Shown: positions 23,898-31,844, counted from the stretch's first letter. The stretch: 35,116 bases of DNA from Acidimicrobiaceae bacterium UBA7830 (GCA_002501485.1 DLTS01000039.1:3108-38223); one strand, 5' to 3'. Notes: generated by a model not told the origin, from the letters alone. Numbers and translations are program-made.

Positions 23898-25018
23898 GAC
23901 GCACTCTCATCGTAGACCGTTTGGGCTTTCGGGTTTTCGGCGAGCACCGTTGAGAGGTGTTCGACCGCTTTGCGCTGCTCGTCGGTGAGAACAGTGGGAA
24001 TATCAACCACGACGCGAACGATGAGATCGCCGTGCGTCGCCGTTCCCCGTTTTGTCACCTCGATACCGCGACCGCTCACTCGATGCCGTGATCCGCTTTG
24101 TGTGCCTGGTTGCAATCGCAGACGAACAGACTCCCCTTCAAGGGTTGGCACATCGACCTCAGATCCAAGAGCGAGTTCAGAGAACGTCACCGGGAGCGTG
24201 ACCTCGAGATTGACACCCTGACGGCTGAATCGTTCGTGTGGCTGAACTGCGACCTCAACGAGAAGATCACCTGCTGGTCCTCCGTTTCGACCCGGGCCTC
24301 CTCTTCCCTTCAAACGAATGGTTTGGCCGTCGCTCACCCCAGAAGGAATGCGCACTTGCACTGTTCGGTGACCGACCGTTACGCCAGTTCCACCACAGGT
24401 TCCGCATGGATTATCAATGACGCGACCGTGTCCATTACAGCCCCGGCACGGTGTGGAGAACGAGAACGGACCCTGATTCTCATCAACGGCACCACGTCCG
24501 CCACACACTCCGCACAGTCGAGGTTCCGACCCCGGTTGGGCACCTGAACCCGTGCAGGTCTCGCACCGACCTTCACTTGTCACATTGAGGCTGGTGGTTA
24601 CGCCTTTTGCTGCGTCGTAAAACGACAATGTCAGACGAGCTGACTGGTCTGCCCCTCGGCGAGGACCGGCAGAGCCACGCTGGCGGCCATTGTTGAACAT
24701 CTGACCAAATAGGTCGCCAAAGCCACCCATATCGCCGACGTCGAAGCTGAATCCGCTCTGTCCGCCCTGTCCGGCCATCGGCCCGAGCCGGCGAACTTCG
24801 TCGTACTCGGCTCGGCGTGATTCGTCGCCGAGCACGTCGTAAGCTGCACTCACCGCTTTGAAACGTTCTTCGGCCGCCGTGTCACCAGGGTTCTTATCAG
24901 GATGTAGTTCGCGCGCAAGTTTTCGATAGGCGCGAGTGATCTCTTTCGAAGAGGCCTCTGGACCAACGCCCAGCACCGAGTAGTAGTCCGTGTCGAACCA
25001 CTCTCTCTGCGCAGCCAT
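23894..25018 (-). CDS. dnaJ: Chaperone protein DnaJ
   Basis: DnaJ delivers unfolded clients to DnaK and stimulates its ATPase. From the ATG at 25018 it has 374 residues. The J domain (about 10-75) has the HPD motif in ARELHPDKNPGD. A Gly/Phe-rich segment follows (about 78-115). The zinc region has four repeats: CETCTGSG, CGVCGGRG, CRGCNGHG and CGTCGGTG. Two beta-sandwich client-binding domains complete the protein. GAGGA lies 5 bases before the chosen ATG and overlaps the grpE stop region. A longer in-frame start exists but precedes the J domain by 19 non-conserved residues. Gene order fits HspR control of the whole operon. Confidence 0.96.
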   Translation of the reverse strand: MAAQREWFDTDYYSVLGVGPEASSKEITRAYRKLARELHPDKNPGDTAAEERFKAVSAAYDVLGDESRRAEYDEVRRLGPMAGQGGQSGFSFDVGDMGGFGDLFGQMFNNGRQRGSAGPRRGADQSARLTLSFYDAAKGVTTSLNVTSEGRCETCTGSGAQPGSEPRLCGVCGGRGAVDENQGPFSFSTPCRGCNGHGRVIDNPCGTCGGTGVTVGHRTVQVRIPSGVSDGQTIRLKGRGGPGRNGGPAGDLLVEVAVQPHERFSRQGVNLEVTLPVTFSELALGSEVDVPTLEGESVRLRLQPGTQSGSRHRVSGRGIEVTKRGTATHGDLIVRVVVDIPTVLTDEQRKAVEHLSTVLAENPKAQTVYDESAS

Positions 25019-25026
25019 GTCGTTCC

Positions 25027-25641
25027 TCAGTCTTTCGTTCGAACCATTGCTGGACGCAATGTTCGGCCCTTCCACATGTAACCGCTACGAAGCACCTCCG
25101 CCACAACGATTTCAGCGCCTTCTCCTGGTTCATGGGCTACCGCTTCAGCCGTCTCGGGGTCGAATGGCTGGTCAGCAATGTTCATCGCCTCGAGTCCAAC
25201 CTTTTTCAACTCGACGAGAAACACATTGAGCAGCGGCCCAATTTCCTCTGGGTGACGAACGTAGGCGGCTTCTGTTGCATCAAGCACGGGCAATAGTGCC
25301 TCTGCAACGCGACTTGTTGCGCGATCGACCTCATCGTTGATCTGATTCGTCACTCGCTTGCGATAGTTCTCAAAGTCGGCTTGCGTTCGCATTGCGAGCT
25401 CTCGGAACCGCTCGATCTCTGCAGCAACTTCGTCTACTTCTTCTTCACCTAAAGAACCGTCACCCTCGGTGAGATCGTCGAGACCCTCAACATCGATCGA
25501 ATCACCTGCTCCATAATCTGCAGTAGTTGACGTTGAGTATGAAGATGAACGTGGAGTCTCAGAGGTGAAATCTTCCACCTCTGAGCCCCGTTCGTCCTCA
25601 GGGTCGAGAACATCGTCGTCGTGGGACGACATCTCACTCAT
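25027..25641 (-). CDS. grpE: Nucleotide exchange factor GrpE
   Basis: GrpE opens the nucleotide cleft of DnaK to release ADP. The 204-residue protein has a long acidic, Ser-rich N-terminus (about 1-70). The dimerising helix follows with FRELAMRTQADFENYRKRV, then LLPVLDATEAAY and the C-terminal beta domain ending in GYMWKGRTLRPAMVRT. Its ATG overlaps the dnaK stop as ATGA, so it is coupled to dnaK. An ATG three codons in is an alternative start. The length and layout are normal for Actinobacteria. Confidence 0.95.
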   Translation of the reverse strand: MSEMSSHDDDVLDPEDERGSEVEDFTSETPRSSSYSTSTTADYGAGDSIDVEGLDDLTEGDGSLGEEEVDEVAAEIERFRELAMRTQADFENYRKRVTNQINDEVDRATSRVAEALLPVLDATEAAYVRHPEEIGPLLNVFLVELKKVGLEAMNIADQPFDPETAEAVAHEPGEGAEIVVAEVLRSGYMWKGRTLRPAMVRTKD

Positions 25642-27470
25642 TGTTCGTCGACAATCTCAGCATCAACGATGTCATCATCTGCTGACTCATCTGCAGATCC
25701 TGAAGCTGAAGTTCCGGCCGCATTGTCACGTGCAGCTGCTTCGTACAGCTTCTGGCTGAACTCTTGGCTCGACGCCATGAGCTTCTCGGTTGCTTCTTTG
25801 ATGGCAGCGGTGTCGGTACCTTCAAGGGCAGCCTTAAGGTCAGCGAGTGGTCCCTCAACCGCAGCTTTCTCTTCATCGGAGACGTTCCCACCCTGCTCTC
25901 GAAGCACTTTCTCGGTCTGATACACGAGGGAGTCCGCGTTGTTACGAACTTCAGCCTCTTCGCGACGAGACTTATCTTCTTCGGCGTGCGCCTCGGCATC
26001 TTTCACCATCTGGTCGATGTCGTCTTTGTCGAGGGTTGACTGACCGGTGATTGTCATGGACTGCTCTTTGTTCGTCGCCCGGTCTTTGGCAGCAACGTGC
26101 ACAATACCGTTTGCGTCGATGTCGAATGTCACCTCAATTTGAGGAACTCCTCGTGGAGCAGGCGGAAGATCGACGAGCTGGAACTTGCCAAGGGTCTTGT
26201 TGTACGACGCCATTTCTCGCTCACCCTGCAGTACATGAATCTCAACCGACGGCTGCATGTCTTCTGCAGTGGTGAACACTTCGGTTCGCTTAGTTGGAAT
26301 TGTCGTGTTGCGTTCAATGAGACGGGTCATCACGCCTCCCTTGGTTTCGATACCGAGACTGAGCGGAGTGACGTCAAGAAGCAACACGTCTTTGACATCT
26401 CCACGCAACACACCTGCCTGCACCGAAGCACCAACCGCAACAACTTCATCAGGGTTGACGGTCTTGTTCGGCTCTTTGTCGGTCATCGACTGAACGAGAT
26501 CGGTGACGGCGGGCATGCGGGTTGAACCACCGACGAGAATCACGTGGTGGAGATCGCCCTTGGAGATGCCTGCGTCTTTCAAGGCCTGCTCAAATGGGAT
26601 CCGACAGCGTTCGATGAGGTCTGCTGTCATTTCTTGAAACTTCGAACGGGACAGTGTCTCGTCAAGGTGAAGTGGCCCATCCGCATTTGCGGTAATGAAC
26701 GGGAGGTTGATCTGCGTCGACTGCACCTGGCTGAGTTCAATCTTTGCCTTCTCGGCCGCTTCCTGGAGACGCTGCATCGCCATGCGATCGCTCGAAAGGT
26801 CGACACCCTGAGCGTTCTTGAACTGGGTAACGAGCCAGTCGATCACCCGCTGGTCCCAGTCGTCACCGCCGAGGCTCGTATCGCCGTGGGTTGACTTCAC
26901 CTCGAAGACACCGTCGCCGATTTCGAGAACCGAGACGTCGAAGGTACCGCCACCAAGGTCGAAGACGAGAACGGTCTCATCTTCGGAACCCTTATCGAGC
27001 CCGTACGCGAGTGCAGCTGCGGTTGGTTCGTTGATAATGCGCAGGACCTCAAGACCGGCGATTGTGCCAGCTTCCTTGGTTGCGGTGCGCTGGGCATCAT
27101 CGAAATACGCGGGCACCGTGATCACTGCTTGGGTGACGGTGTCTCCTAGGAAGGCCTCGGCGTCACGCTTGAGTTTCATAAGTGTGCGGGCCGAAATTTC
27201 TTGCGGTGTGTACTGCTTGCCATCGACGTCATCGCTCTTCCAGTTTTCGCCCATGTGGCGCTTCACTGACCTGAAGGTTCGGTCTGGGTTCGTAATGGCC
27301 TGACGCTTGGCTACTTCACCGACGAGGACCTCTCCCGCTTTTGAGAACGCAACAACTGATGGGGTTGTTCGTGCGCCTTCTGAGTTTGGAATAACGACGG
27401 GCTCGCCCGCTTCAAGAACTGCGACAACGGAGTTTGTCGTTCCGAGGTCAATACCGACTGCCTTTGGCAT
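25638..27470 (-). CDS. dnaK: Molecular chaperone DnaK (Hsp70)
   Basis: This is an ATP-dependent Hsp70 of 610 residues. The nucleotide-binding domain shows VGIDLGTTNSVVAV at the start, FDLGGGTFDVSVLE in the middle and HVILVGGSTRMPAV near 330. The linker VLLLDVTPLSLGIE leads to the substrate-binding domain, and the lid ends with an acidic tail DDIVDAEIVDEQ. Length is typical for Actinobacteria. AAGGAG lies 9 bases before the ATG, one of the few strong ribosome sites in the window. Upstream there is a promoter candidate and an HspR-type inverted repeat, so heat-shock derepression is likely. It heads the dnaK-grpE-dnaJ-hspR operon. Confidence 0.98.
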   Translation of the reverse strand: MPKAVGIDLGTTNSVVAVLEAGEPVVIPNSEGARTTPSVVAFSKAGEVLVGEVAKRQAITNPDRTFRSVKRHMGENWKSDDVDGKQYTPQEISARTLMKLKRDAEAFLGDTVTQAVITVPAYFDDAQRTATKEAGTIAGLEVLRIINEPTAAALAYGLDKGSEDETVLVFDLGGGTFDVSVLEIGDGVFEVKSTHGDTSLGGDDWDQRVIDWLVTQFKNAQGVDLSSDRMAMQRLQEAAEKAKIELSQVQSTQINLPFITANADGPLHLDETLSRSKFQEMTADLIERCRIPFEQALKDAGISKGDLHHVILVGGSTRMPAVTDLVQSMTDKEPNKTVNPDEVVAVGASVQAGVLRGDVKDVLLLDVTPLSLGIETKGGVMTRLIERNTTIPTKRTEVFTTAEDMQPSVEIHVLQGEREMASYNKTLGKFQLVDLPPAPRGVPQIEVTFDIDANGIVHVAAKDRATNKEQSMTITGQSTLDKDDIDQMVKDAEAHAEEDKSRREEAEVRNNADSLVYQTEKVLREQGGNVSDEEKAAVEGPLADLKAALEGTDTAAIKEATEKLMASSQEFSQKLYEAAARDNAAGTSASGSADESADDDIVDAEIVDEQ

Positions 27471-27525
27471 TTGGTTGTGCTCCTTAGTGAGTTGGTCACA
27501 CTGCGTTGTGTGGGGGTTTCTTCAC

Positions 27526-27554
27526 AGTCTATGAGTGCAACACAATCGCACCAA
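27526..27554 (-). promoter_or_regulatory. Candidate dnaK promoter
   Basis: On the minus strand TTGGTG (27549-27554) and TAGACT (27526-27531) are 17 bases apart. Transcription would start about 50 bases before the dnaK ATG, leaving room for the AAGGAG ribosome site. The HAIR lies 16 bases upstream of the -35. Confidence 0.45.
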
Positions 27555-27570
27555 CGTTAGTAACAGAAAA

Positions 27571-27591
27571 CTTGAGTCGCTATCACTAAGG
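27571..27591. promoter_or_regulatory. HAIR operator for HspR
   Basis: The site reads CTTGAGT, seven bases, ACTAAGG. The known HspR box is CTTGAGT-N7-ACTCAAG, so one half is perfect and the other matches five of seven positions, with exact spacing. It lies about 100 bases upstream of dnaK in an operon that encodes HspR. Only one copy is seen here, whereas Streptomyces dnaK has several. Confidence 0.8.
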
Positions 27592-27601
27592 ATTTCTCTT
27601 T

Positions 27602-28075
27602 CTATGGATTTATGGTTGGTGAAAGGTGCTCGGGACCGAACGAATCTGGCAATAAACCGTCCATCGTGTACGTCGCCCAGAGACCATTTCGGCTGCAGGC
27701 ATGAATGATCGTCTCGGAAGTCGCGAATTCACGGATCTTCTGGCGACATCCCCCACACGACGTTGCAAGGCCTTCAGAATCACACACCGTGAGCACGACC
27801 CGTGCTTGCCGTTCACCGTGAGACGCCATCACGGCAAGAGCGGTCGCTTCTGCACACAGACCCTGCGGGTATGCCGCATTCTCAATGTTGGCACCCACAT
27901 AAATCTGTCCAGATGAGGTCAGCACCGAACACCCGACGTGATAGTTCGAGTACGGGGCATGTGCATGCTCTTGCACACCGAGGGCAGCGTCAAAGAGCGC
28001 ACGTGTGGTGTCGTCCATCTCCTCTCGAGGAAGTGCTCGCTCGAAGACGGTTCGGTCGGGTACTTGCGGTGTCAT
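27602..28075 (-). CDS. cdd: Cytidine deaminase
   Basis: Cdd deaminates cytidine and deoxycytidine for pyrimidine salvage. The 157-residue protein is of the small tetrameric type. Zinc is held by C74 (with E76 as proton shuttle, in LCAEATAL) and by C107 and C110 in SCGGCRQKIREFA. PYSNYHVGCSVLTSSG and VGANIENAAYPQG are the other family segments. The Bacillus enzyme has CAERTA, whose Arg balances the cysteine charge; here that position is Ala (gcg). Some actinobacterial enzymes also differ there, so activity is likely. The ATG has TAACGT 6 bases upstream and no ribosome site. An inner ATG at 28018 has GAGGAG directly adjacent, too close to be useful. Confidence 0.9.
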   Translation of the reverse strand: MTPQVPDRTVFERALPREEMDDTTRALFDAALGVQEHAHAPYSNYHVGCSVLTSSGQIYVGANIENAAYPQGLCAEATALAVMASHGERQARVVLTVCDSEGLATSCGGCRQKIREFATSETIIHACSRNGLWATYTMDGLLPDSFGPEHLSPTINP

Positions 28076-28081
28076 ATCCCA

Positions 28082-28087
28082 ACGTTA
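28082..28087 (-). promoter_or_regulatory. Candidate leaderless -10 element of cdd
   Basis: On the minus strand TAACGT lies 6 bases before the ATG at 28075. No Shine-Dalgarno sequence is present. Confidence 0.5.
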
Positions 28088-28329
28088 CGCGGGCAGTGCC
28101 CTTCAGACGAGTTACACGACGTCAGCCCCAACCTTGCTAACACTGTGCCACAGTTGAGCGATGTTCAACATCATCGACAAACCAACCGCCACCGTTTCTC
28201 ATGAGACCGAGAACACCGGTCACCCTGACCACGGCTCCCCACTCACCTCATCGTGCCGATTCGGGACGGTCGGAGATTACGAAAGAGATCCCACTTTTCG
28301 TCGGCGATTATTGGGCTAAATGTTCGAGC
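28088..28329. other. Intergenic region between cdd and the MazG-type gene
   Basis: These roughly 240 bases separate two divergent genes. An ATG at 28160 opens a 52-codon frame to 28318, and an ATG at 28201 is in frame with the MazG-type gene. Neither has a ribosome site or recognisable content. I see no RNA gene, operator or repeat. The region is long for this compact window. Confidence 0.3.
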
Positions 28330-28335
28330 TACGGT
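28330..28335 (+). promoter_or_regulatory. Candidate leaderless -10 element of MazG-type gene
   Basis: TACGGT lies 6 bases before the GTG at 28342, where the conserved part of the protein begins. TTATTG 16 bases upstream is a weak -35. Confidence 0.45.
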
Positions 28336-28341
28336 CATAGT

Positions 28342-28620
28342 GTGAACTTCCGCGAACTTCAAGATGTCATCGACGCCACCTACGGCGACCGCGATCGAGA
28401 ACGAGGAGTTGCCCCAACCGTTGCTTGGCTCTGTGAAGAACTGGGGGAGCTCGCCCAAGCCGTTCGAAAAGGCACACCCGCCGAAGTAGAACACGAATTC
28501 AGTGACGTGCTTGCGTGGATAGCTACGCTGGCGAACCAGGTCGGAGTCGACCTAACCGAGGTCGTTGACCGCTACAAAGACGGGTGCCCGAAGTGTTCAG
28601 CGATTCCCTGTGGATGCTGA
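28342..28620 (+). CDS. MazG-type nucleotide pyrophosphohydrolase
   Basis: This is a short all-alpha NTP pyrophosphohydrolase of 92 residues. The metal site EExxE with a downstream ExxD is visible as CEELGELAQAVRKG and EHEFSDVLAW. Members of this group hydrolyse non-canonical or excess NTPs to NMP and PPi. The C-terminus ends with CPKCSAIPCGC, four cysteines that could bind zinc. The GTG at 28342 is chosen because conserved sequence (FRELQDVIDATYGDRD) starts right there and a -10-like TACGGT precedes it by 6 bases. An ATG at 28201 would add 47 residues without family features. It is a single gene, convergent with asd. Confidence 0.82.
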   Translation: MNFRELQDVIDATYGDRDRERGVAPTVAWLCEELGELAQAVRKGTPAEVEHEFSDVLAWIATLANQVGVDLTEVVDRYKDGCPKCSAIPCGC

Positions 28621-28631
28621 ACAGAATGTAT

Positions 28632-29651
28632 TCAGAGCAAAAGCTCTGCAATCTGAATGGCGTTCAGAGCCGCACCCTTACGAAGATTGTCATTCGAAAT
28701 AAAGAGGGCGAGGCCTCGGTCGTCATCGATTGACGGGTCTCGACGCACCCGGCCCACATAACTGGGGTCCCGGCCCGCCGCCTCAAGAGGGGTTGGCACG
28801 TCGCTCAACTCAACACCAGGTGCAACTGACAGCACGTCTAGCGCACGGTCGACCGAAATCGCTCGTTCAAACTCAAGATTCAGCGAAAGTGAGTGACCCG
28901 TAAACACTGGCACCCGCACACACGTTCCTGACACTCTCAACTCTGGAATACTCAGAATCTTTCGACTCTCATTGCGAAGTTTCTGCTCTTCGTCAGTCTC
29001 AAGAGAGCCATCAGAAACCATTGATCCTGCGAGTGCGAGCACATTGAACGCAATCGTGTCAGCGAATTTTCTGGCCGGCGGAAAGTCGACTGCCTGGCCA
29101 TCATGAGTGAGTTCGGCCGCATGCTCTGCGGCCGCTCGGGCTTGCTCATCGAGATCCTCAACGCCTGCGAGACCGCCACCTGACACAGCCTGATACGTCG
29201 ACGCAATCATTCGAAGAAGACCTGCTTCATCGTGAAGCGGCTTTAGAACAGGCATGGCCGCCATCGTCGTGCAATTCGGGTTGGCAATAATTCCTTTTGG
29301 AATGTTCTTCACTTCGTCGGGGTTGACCTCGCTCACAACAAGTGGAACCTCAGGGTCCATTCGCCACGCCGACGAGTTGTCGATGACGGTCACGCCCGCA
29401 GCGGCGAACTTGGGTGCAAGTTCGCGCGATGACGTGGCGCCCGCAGAAAAGAGCGCGACATCAAGCCCAGAAGGGTCGGCAGTCGACGCATCTTCAACAA
29501 CAACATCAGCACCATCCCAAGCAAGGGTGCTTCCAGCCGACCGTACCGAGGCGAAGTACCGAACCTCGCTGGCGGGAAAAAGACGTTCAGCCAGGAGCCG
29601 CCGCATGACGCCACCGACCTGCCCAGTTGCACCTACTACACCAATGCGCAT
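28632..29651 (-). CDS. asd: Aspartate-semialdehyde dehydrogenase
   Basis: Asd reduces aspartyl phosphate to aspartate semialdehyde with NADPH, the second step toward lysine, diaminopimelate, threonine and methionine. The 339-residue protein begins with the Rossmann motif GVVGATGQVGG. The catalytic Cys127 is in ANPNCTTM, the substrate-binding QAVSGGG segment follows at about 154-160, and H253 is in VFTGHSLS. Length is normal. The partner lysC lies upstream on the same strand, but a methyltransferase gene separates them. TAGCCT sits 6 bases before the ATG, so asd may also have its own leaderless transcript. The 3' end lies 11 bases from the convergent MazG-type gene. Confidence 0.96.
   Translation of the reverse strand: MRIGVVGATGQVGGVMRRLLAERLFPASEVRYFASVRSAGSTLAWDGADVVVEDASTADPSGLDVALFSAGATSSRELAPKFAAAGVTVIDNSSAWRMDPEVPLVVSEVNPDEVKNIPKGIIANPNCTTMAAMPVLKPLHDEAGLLRMIASTYQAVSGGGLAGVEDLDEQARAAAEHAAELTHDGQAVDFPPARKFADTIAFNVLALAGSMVSDGSLETDEEQKLRNESRKILSIPELRVSGTCVRVPVFTGHSLSLNLEFERAISVDRALDVLSVAPGVELSDVPTPLEAAGRDPSYVGRVRRDPSIDDDRGLALFISNDNLRKGAALNAIQIAELLL
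28633..28648. terminator. Possible bidirectional terminator hairpin
   Basis: CAGAGC-AAAA-GCTCTG is a perfect six-base-pair stem with a four-base loop, flanked by a second inverted pair ATTCAG (28630-28635) and CTGAAT (28653-28658). It lies at the asd stop codon, 12 bases after the MazG-type gene. No T run follows on either strand, so intrinsic termination is uncertain. Confidence 0.35.
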
Positions 29652-29657
29652 GCCGGC

Positions 29658-29663
29658 AGGCTA
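29658..29663 (-). promoter_or_regulatory. Candidate leaderless -10 element of asd
   Basis: On the minus strand TAGCCT lies 6 bases before the ATG at 29651, in the 65-base gap after the methyltransferase gene. There is no ribosome site for asd, so an internal promoter is plausible. Confidence 0.4.
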
Positions 29664-29716
29664 ACGGCACATGACGATGAGCAGTCGCTCGCCTGATGTC
29701 GGCTGACGTGCTCTTG

Positions 29717-30559
29717 TTAGACGATGGTGGCGGTAATCCACCAATGGTTCTCATTGATGCCCTCGAAGCGCCCATGACGAAACGCTCCTTGTAGATCATC
29801 GACGGGACCACCCGACCAGATAGTCACGCCATCGATCGAAGCCCCCAGCGCAGCGAGAACTTGACTCGGTGAAATTCGACTTACTTGCCAAGCCAACCGG
29901 GTAATTGACCTACGCTGGCTGAGCCACTCACCAATGCGGGGAAGACGAAAAGCGACACGAGCAATGGCTCCTAAAGGCAGGAGCAATAGATCGATCCGAG
30001 AGGGGCCCCGGAAGTTCAGCGCAATGCGACCACCAGATCGGGTAACTCGAACTGCCTCGCGAGCGAGAGCCAACGCATCGCCCTGAGAGCAATGTTGCAG
30101 CGTGAGGTAGCTAAAAGCGAAATCAACGCTGTCATCATTAAGCGCGAGCGAGCGACCGTCTGCAACTTCAAGAGTACGCAGATGGTCGACCCGCCCAAAC
30201 CTCGAGACAGTCTCGTAACAACGCTCAAGAAATCCGATGTCAAGATCTGCGGCAATCACACGGTCAAACTCGCGGGTGAATGCCGCAGTCATCCGACCGA
30301 TTCCCGAGCCGATTTCAATCATCGTCTGCTGCTGATTTTCAGGGTTGCGAAGACCGAATGCCTCCAAAAAAGCCGGGACCTCAACATCTCCCGTCGCCAC
30401 GAAACCGGCAAGGGTGAGGTGATCCCCCGTGACGTTATTGAAGACCCACCCGGTTTCTCGAACGACTTCATCAGCACTGTTCTGACGATCAGAGACGCGG
30501 CCCGCAACTTTCCACGCAATGAGCTGAGAACGTTGACGCATCAAGAGGAATTCTCGCAC
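29717..30559 (-). CDS. Class I SAM-dependent methyltransferase
   Basis: This is a 280-residue methyltransferase of the Methyltransf_11/25 type. SAM motif I is MIEIGSGIGRMTAAF (80-94), the acidic ribose-binding residue is Asp105 in IAADLDIGF, and motif IV appears as DFAFSYLTLQHC. A hydrophobic segment LLLLPLGAIARVAF (about 190-205) could touch membrane or a lipid-like substrate; this is not proof of insertion. The substrate is unknown. It sits between lysC and asd, 34 bases after lysC, and probably shares their transcript. No role in aspartate-family synthesis is known for such a protein. The start is a GTG; an ATG six codons later is possible. Confidence 0.8.
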   Translation of the reverse strand: MREFLLMRQRSQLIAWKVAGRVSDRQNSADEVVRETGWVFNNVTGDHLTLAGFVATGDVEVPAFLEAFGLRNPENQQQTMIEIGSGIGRMTAAFTREFDRVIAADLDIGFLERCYETVSRFGRVDHLRTLEVADGRSLALNDDSVDFAFSYLTLQHCSQGDALALAREAVRVTRSGGRIALNFRGPSRIDLLLLPLGAIARVAFRLPRIGEWLSQRRSITRLAWQVSRISPSQVLAALGASIDGVTIWSGGPVDDLQGAFRHGRFEGINENHWWITATIV

Positions 30560-30593
30560 ACCTCAACCACAAATTGCGGCGAATGCCGGTCGG

Positions 30594-31106
30594 TCATTTG
30601 CGTTCTGGCAGCGGAGCGGAATACGACTCGCCCGAATCAAGATCGAATTCGGCGTGCAAAATGCGAGCGGCAGTCTCAAGGTCACTTGCGGCGATGACAA
30701 CGGAAATACGGATGGTCGATGTCGAAATCATTTCGATGTTTACTGCAGCATCCGCCAAGCATCTAAACATGCGTGCAGCGATGCCCGGCGACGTCTTCAT
30801 TCCCGCTCCGACGAGAGAGATCTTTGCGATCTCGCTGTCCTGAGTGACGCCGGCTGCCGACATCTCACTCGCAATCCTTGACACGATTTCATCGGCAACC
30901 TTCAGATCAGCTGAGGGCACAGTGAAGGAAATATCGGTGGTTCCTTCCGTTGACGTGTTCTGGACGATCATGTCGACGTTGACATTTGCCTCCGCTAGGG
31001 GCTCAAACAGGGTTGCGGAAATTCCCGGACGGTCCGGAACCCCGAGCACAGTGAGCTTTGCCTCACTCGCATCAGTTACCACACCAGAGATAATTGGATC
31101 TTCCAT
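30594..31106 (-). CDS. Aspartate kinase beta chain from internal in-frame start
   Basis: Met247 of LysC (ATG at 31106) begins EDPIISGVVTD, the point where the regulatory ACT region opens. GAGGAG at 31113-31118 lies 6 bases before it on the coding strand, a near-ideal ribosome site deep inside the gene. In Corynebacterium glutamicum and Bacillus, lysC makes a separate beta subunit from the same frame. The predicted product has 170 residues, close to the known beta chain. An alpha2-beta2 enzyme is therefore likely. Confidence 0.75.
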   Translation of the reverse strand: MEDPIISGVVTDASEAKLTVLGVPDRPGISATLFEPLAEANVNVDMIVQNTSTEGTTDISFTVPSADLKVADEIVSRIASEMSAAGVTQDSEIAKISLVGAGMKTSPGIAARMFRCLADAAVNIEMISTSTIRISVVIAASDLETAARILHAEFDLDSGESYSAPLPERK

Positions 31107-31844
31107 TGCAGGCTCCTCAGAGGTCACCCACGTACCGTGTTCCCAAGTGAAACTTGAGCGGACGTGGAGAGGGACATTGTGATTTCGGGCAAATTCAACC
31201 GACCGCAGCGCAAGCACCTTCGACCCTGCTCCTGCCATTTCGAGCATTTCATCGAAGTTGATGCGCGCTAGTTTGTGTGCCTGCGGAACAATTCGGGGGT
31301 CAGCGGAGAAGACACCCGTAACATCGGTATAGATCTCACATGCGTCAGCGTCGAGTGCCGCTGCGAGAGCGACCGCAGTTGTGTCGGAGCCGCCTCGCCC
31401 GAGTGTGGTGATCTCACGATCGGTTGAGACCCCTTGGAACCCTGCGACAACGCAGACTCTCCCTTCATTAAGGGCCTCTCGAAGACGGTCACCCCTGACC
31501 TCAAGAATCTTCGCCTTGCCATGCGCACTATCCGTAATGATGCCGACTTGGCTCCCGGTAAAGCTGATGGCTTCAACACCACGCTCCGCAAGTGCCATAC
31601 ACAGCAGCGACATAGATACCCGCTCGCCGGTGGTAAGCAACATGTCCATCTCGCGACCGGGATGCACGGTTGACACGTCGTTCGCAAGCTTCAGCAAATT
31701 GTCGGTCGACTTGCCCATTGCTGAAACCACAACAATGACGTCTGCGCCATGATGCCGGGTGTACGCAACGTGGTCAGCAACGGCACGCATACGGTCAGGG
31801 TCAGCTACCGAAGTGCCGCCGTACTTTTGGACAATGAGTGTCAC
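30594..31844 (-). CDS. lysC: Aspartate kinase, alpha chain
   Basis: LysC phosphorylates aspartate, the first step of the lysine/threonine/methionine pathway, and is usually feedback-inhibited by lysine plus threonine. The 416-residue protein has the kinase domain (about 1-235): KYGGTSVAD at 8-16, TTGERVSMSLL and LGRGGSDTTAVALAAAL. Two ACT domains follow (about 262-410), with VLGVPDRPGISATLF and ISLVGAGMKTSPGIAARMF. Length fits the actinobacterial enzyme. The start is a GTG with TAGGCT 9 bases upstream and no clear ribosome site. It follows the MhuD-like gene by 21 bases. An internal start for the beta chain is described separately. Confidence 0.96.
   Translation of the reverse strand: MTLIVQKYGGTSVADPDRMRAVADHVAYTRHHGADVIVVVSAMGKSTDNLLKLANDVSTVHPGREMDMLLTTGERVSMSLLCMALAERGVEAISFTGSQVGIITDSAHGKAKILEVRGDRLREALNEGRVCVVAGFQGVSTDREITTLGRGGSDTTAVALAAALDADACEIYTDVTGVFSADPRIVPQAHKLARINFDEMLEMAGAGSKVLALRSVEFARNHNVPLHVRSSFTWEHGTWVTSEEPAMEDPIISGVVTDASEAKLTVLGVPDRPGISATLFEPLAEANVNVDMIVQNTSTEGTTDISFTVPSADLKVADEIVSRIASEMSAAGVTQDSEIAKISLVGAGMKTSPGIAARMFRCLADAAVNIEMISTSTIRISVVIAASDLETAARILHAEFDLDSGESYSAPLPERK
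31113..31118 (-). promoter_or_regulatory. Internal ribosome-binding site in lysC
   Basis: GAGGAG on the minus strand is placed 6 bases before the in-frame ATG at 31106. Both the spacing and the conserved position of the start argue for real use. Confidence 0.7.

Noticed and set aside
28160..28318. A 52-codon frame between cdd and the MazG-type gene
   Set aside because: There is no ribosome site, no leaderless -10 at the right distance and no recognisable composition. It overlaps other possible starts.
30092..30697. A 201-codon plus-strand frame across the methyltransferase and the lysC end
   Set aside because: It is antisense to two recognised genes and has no domain of its own.
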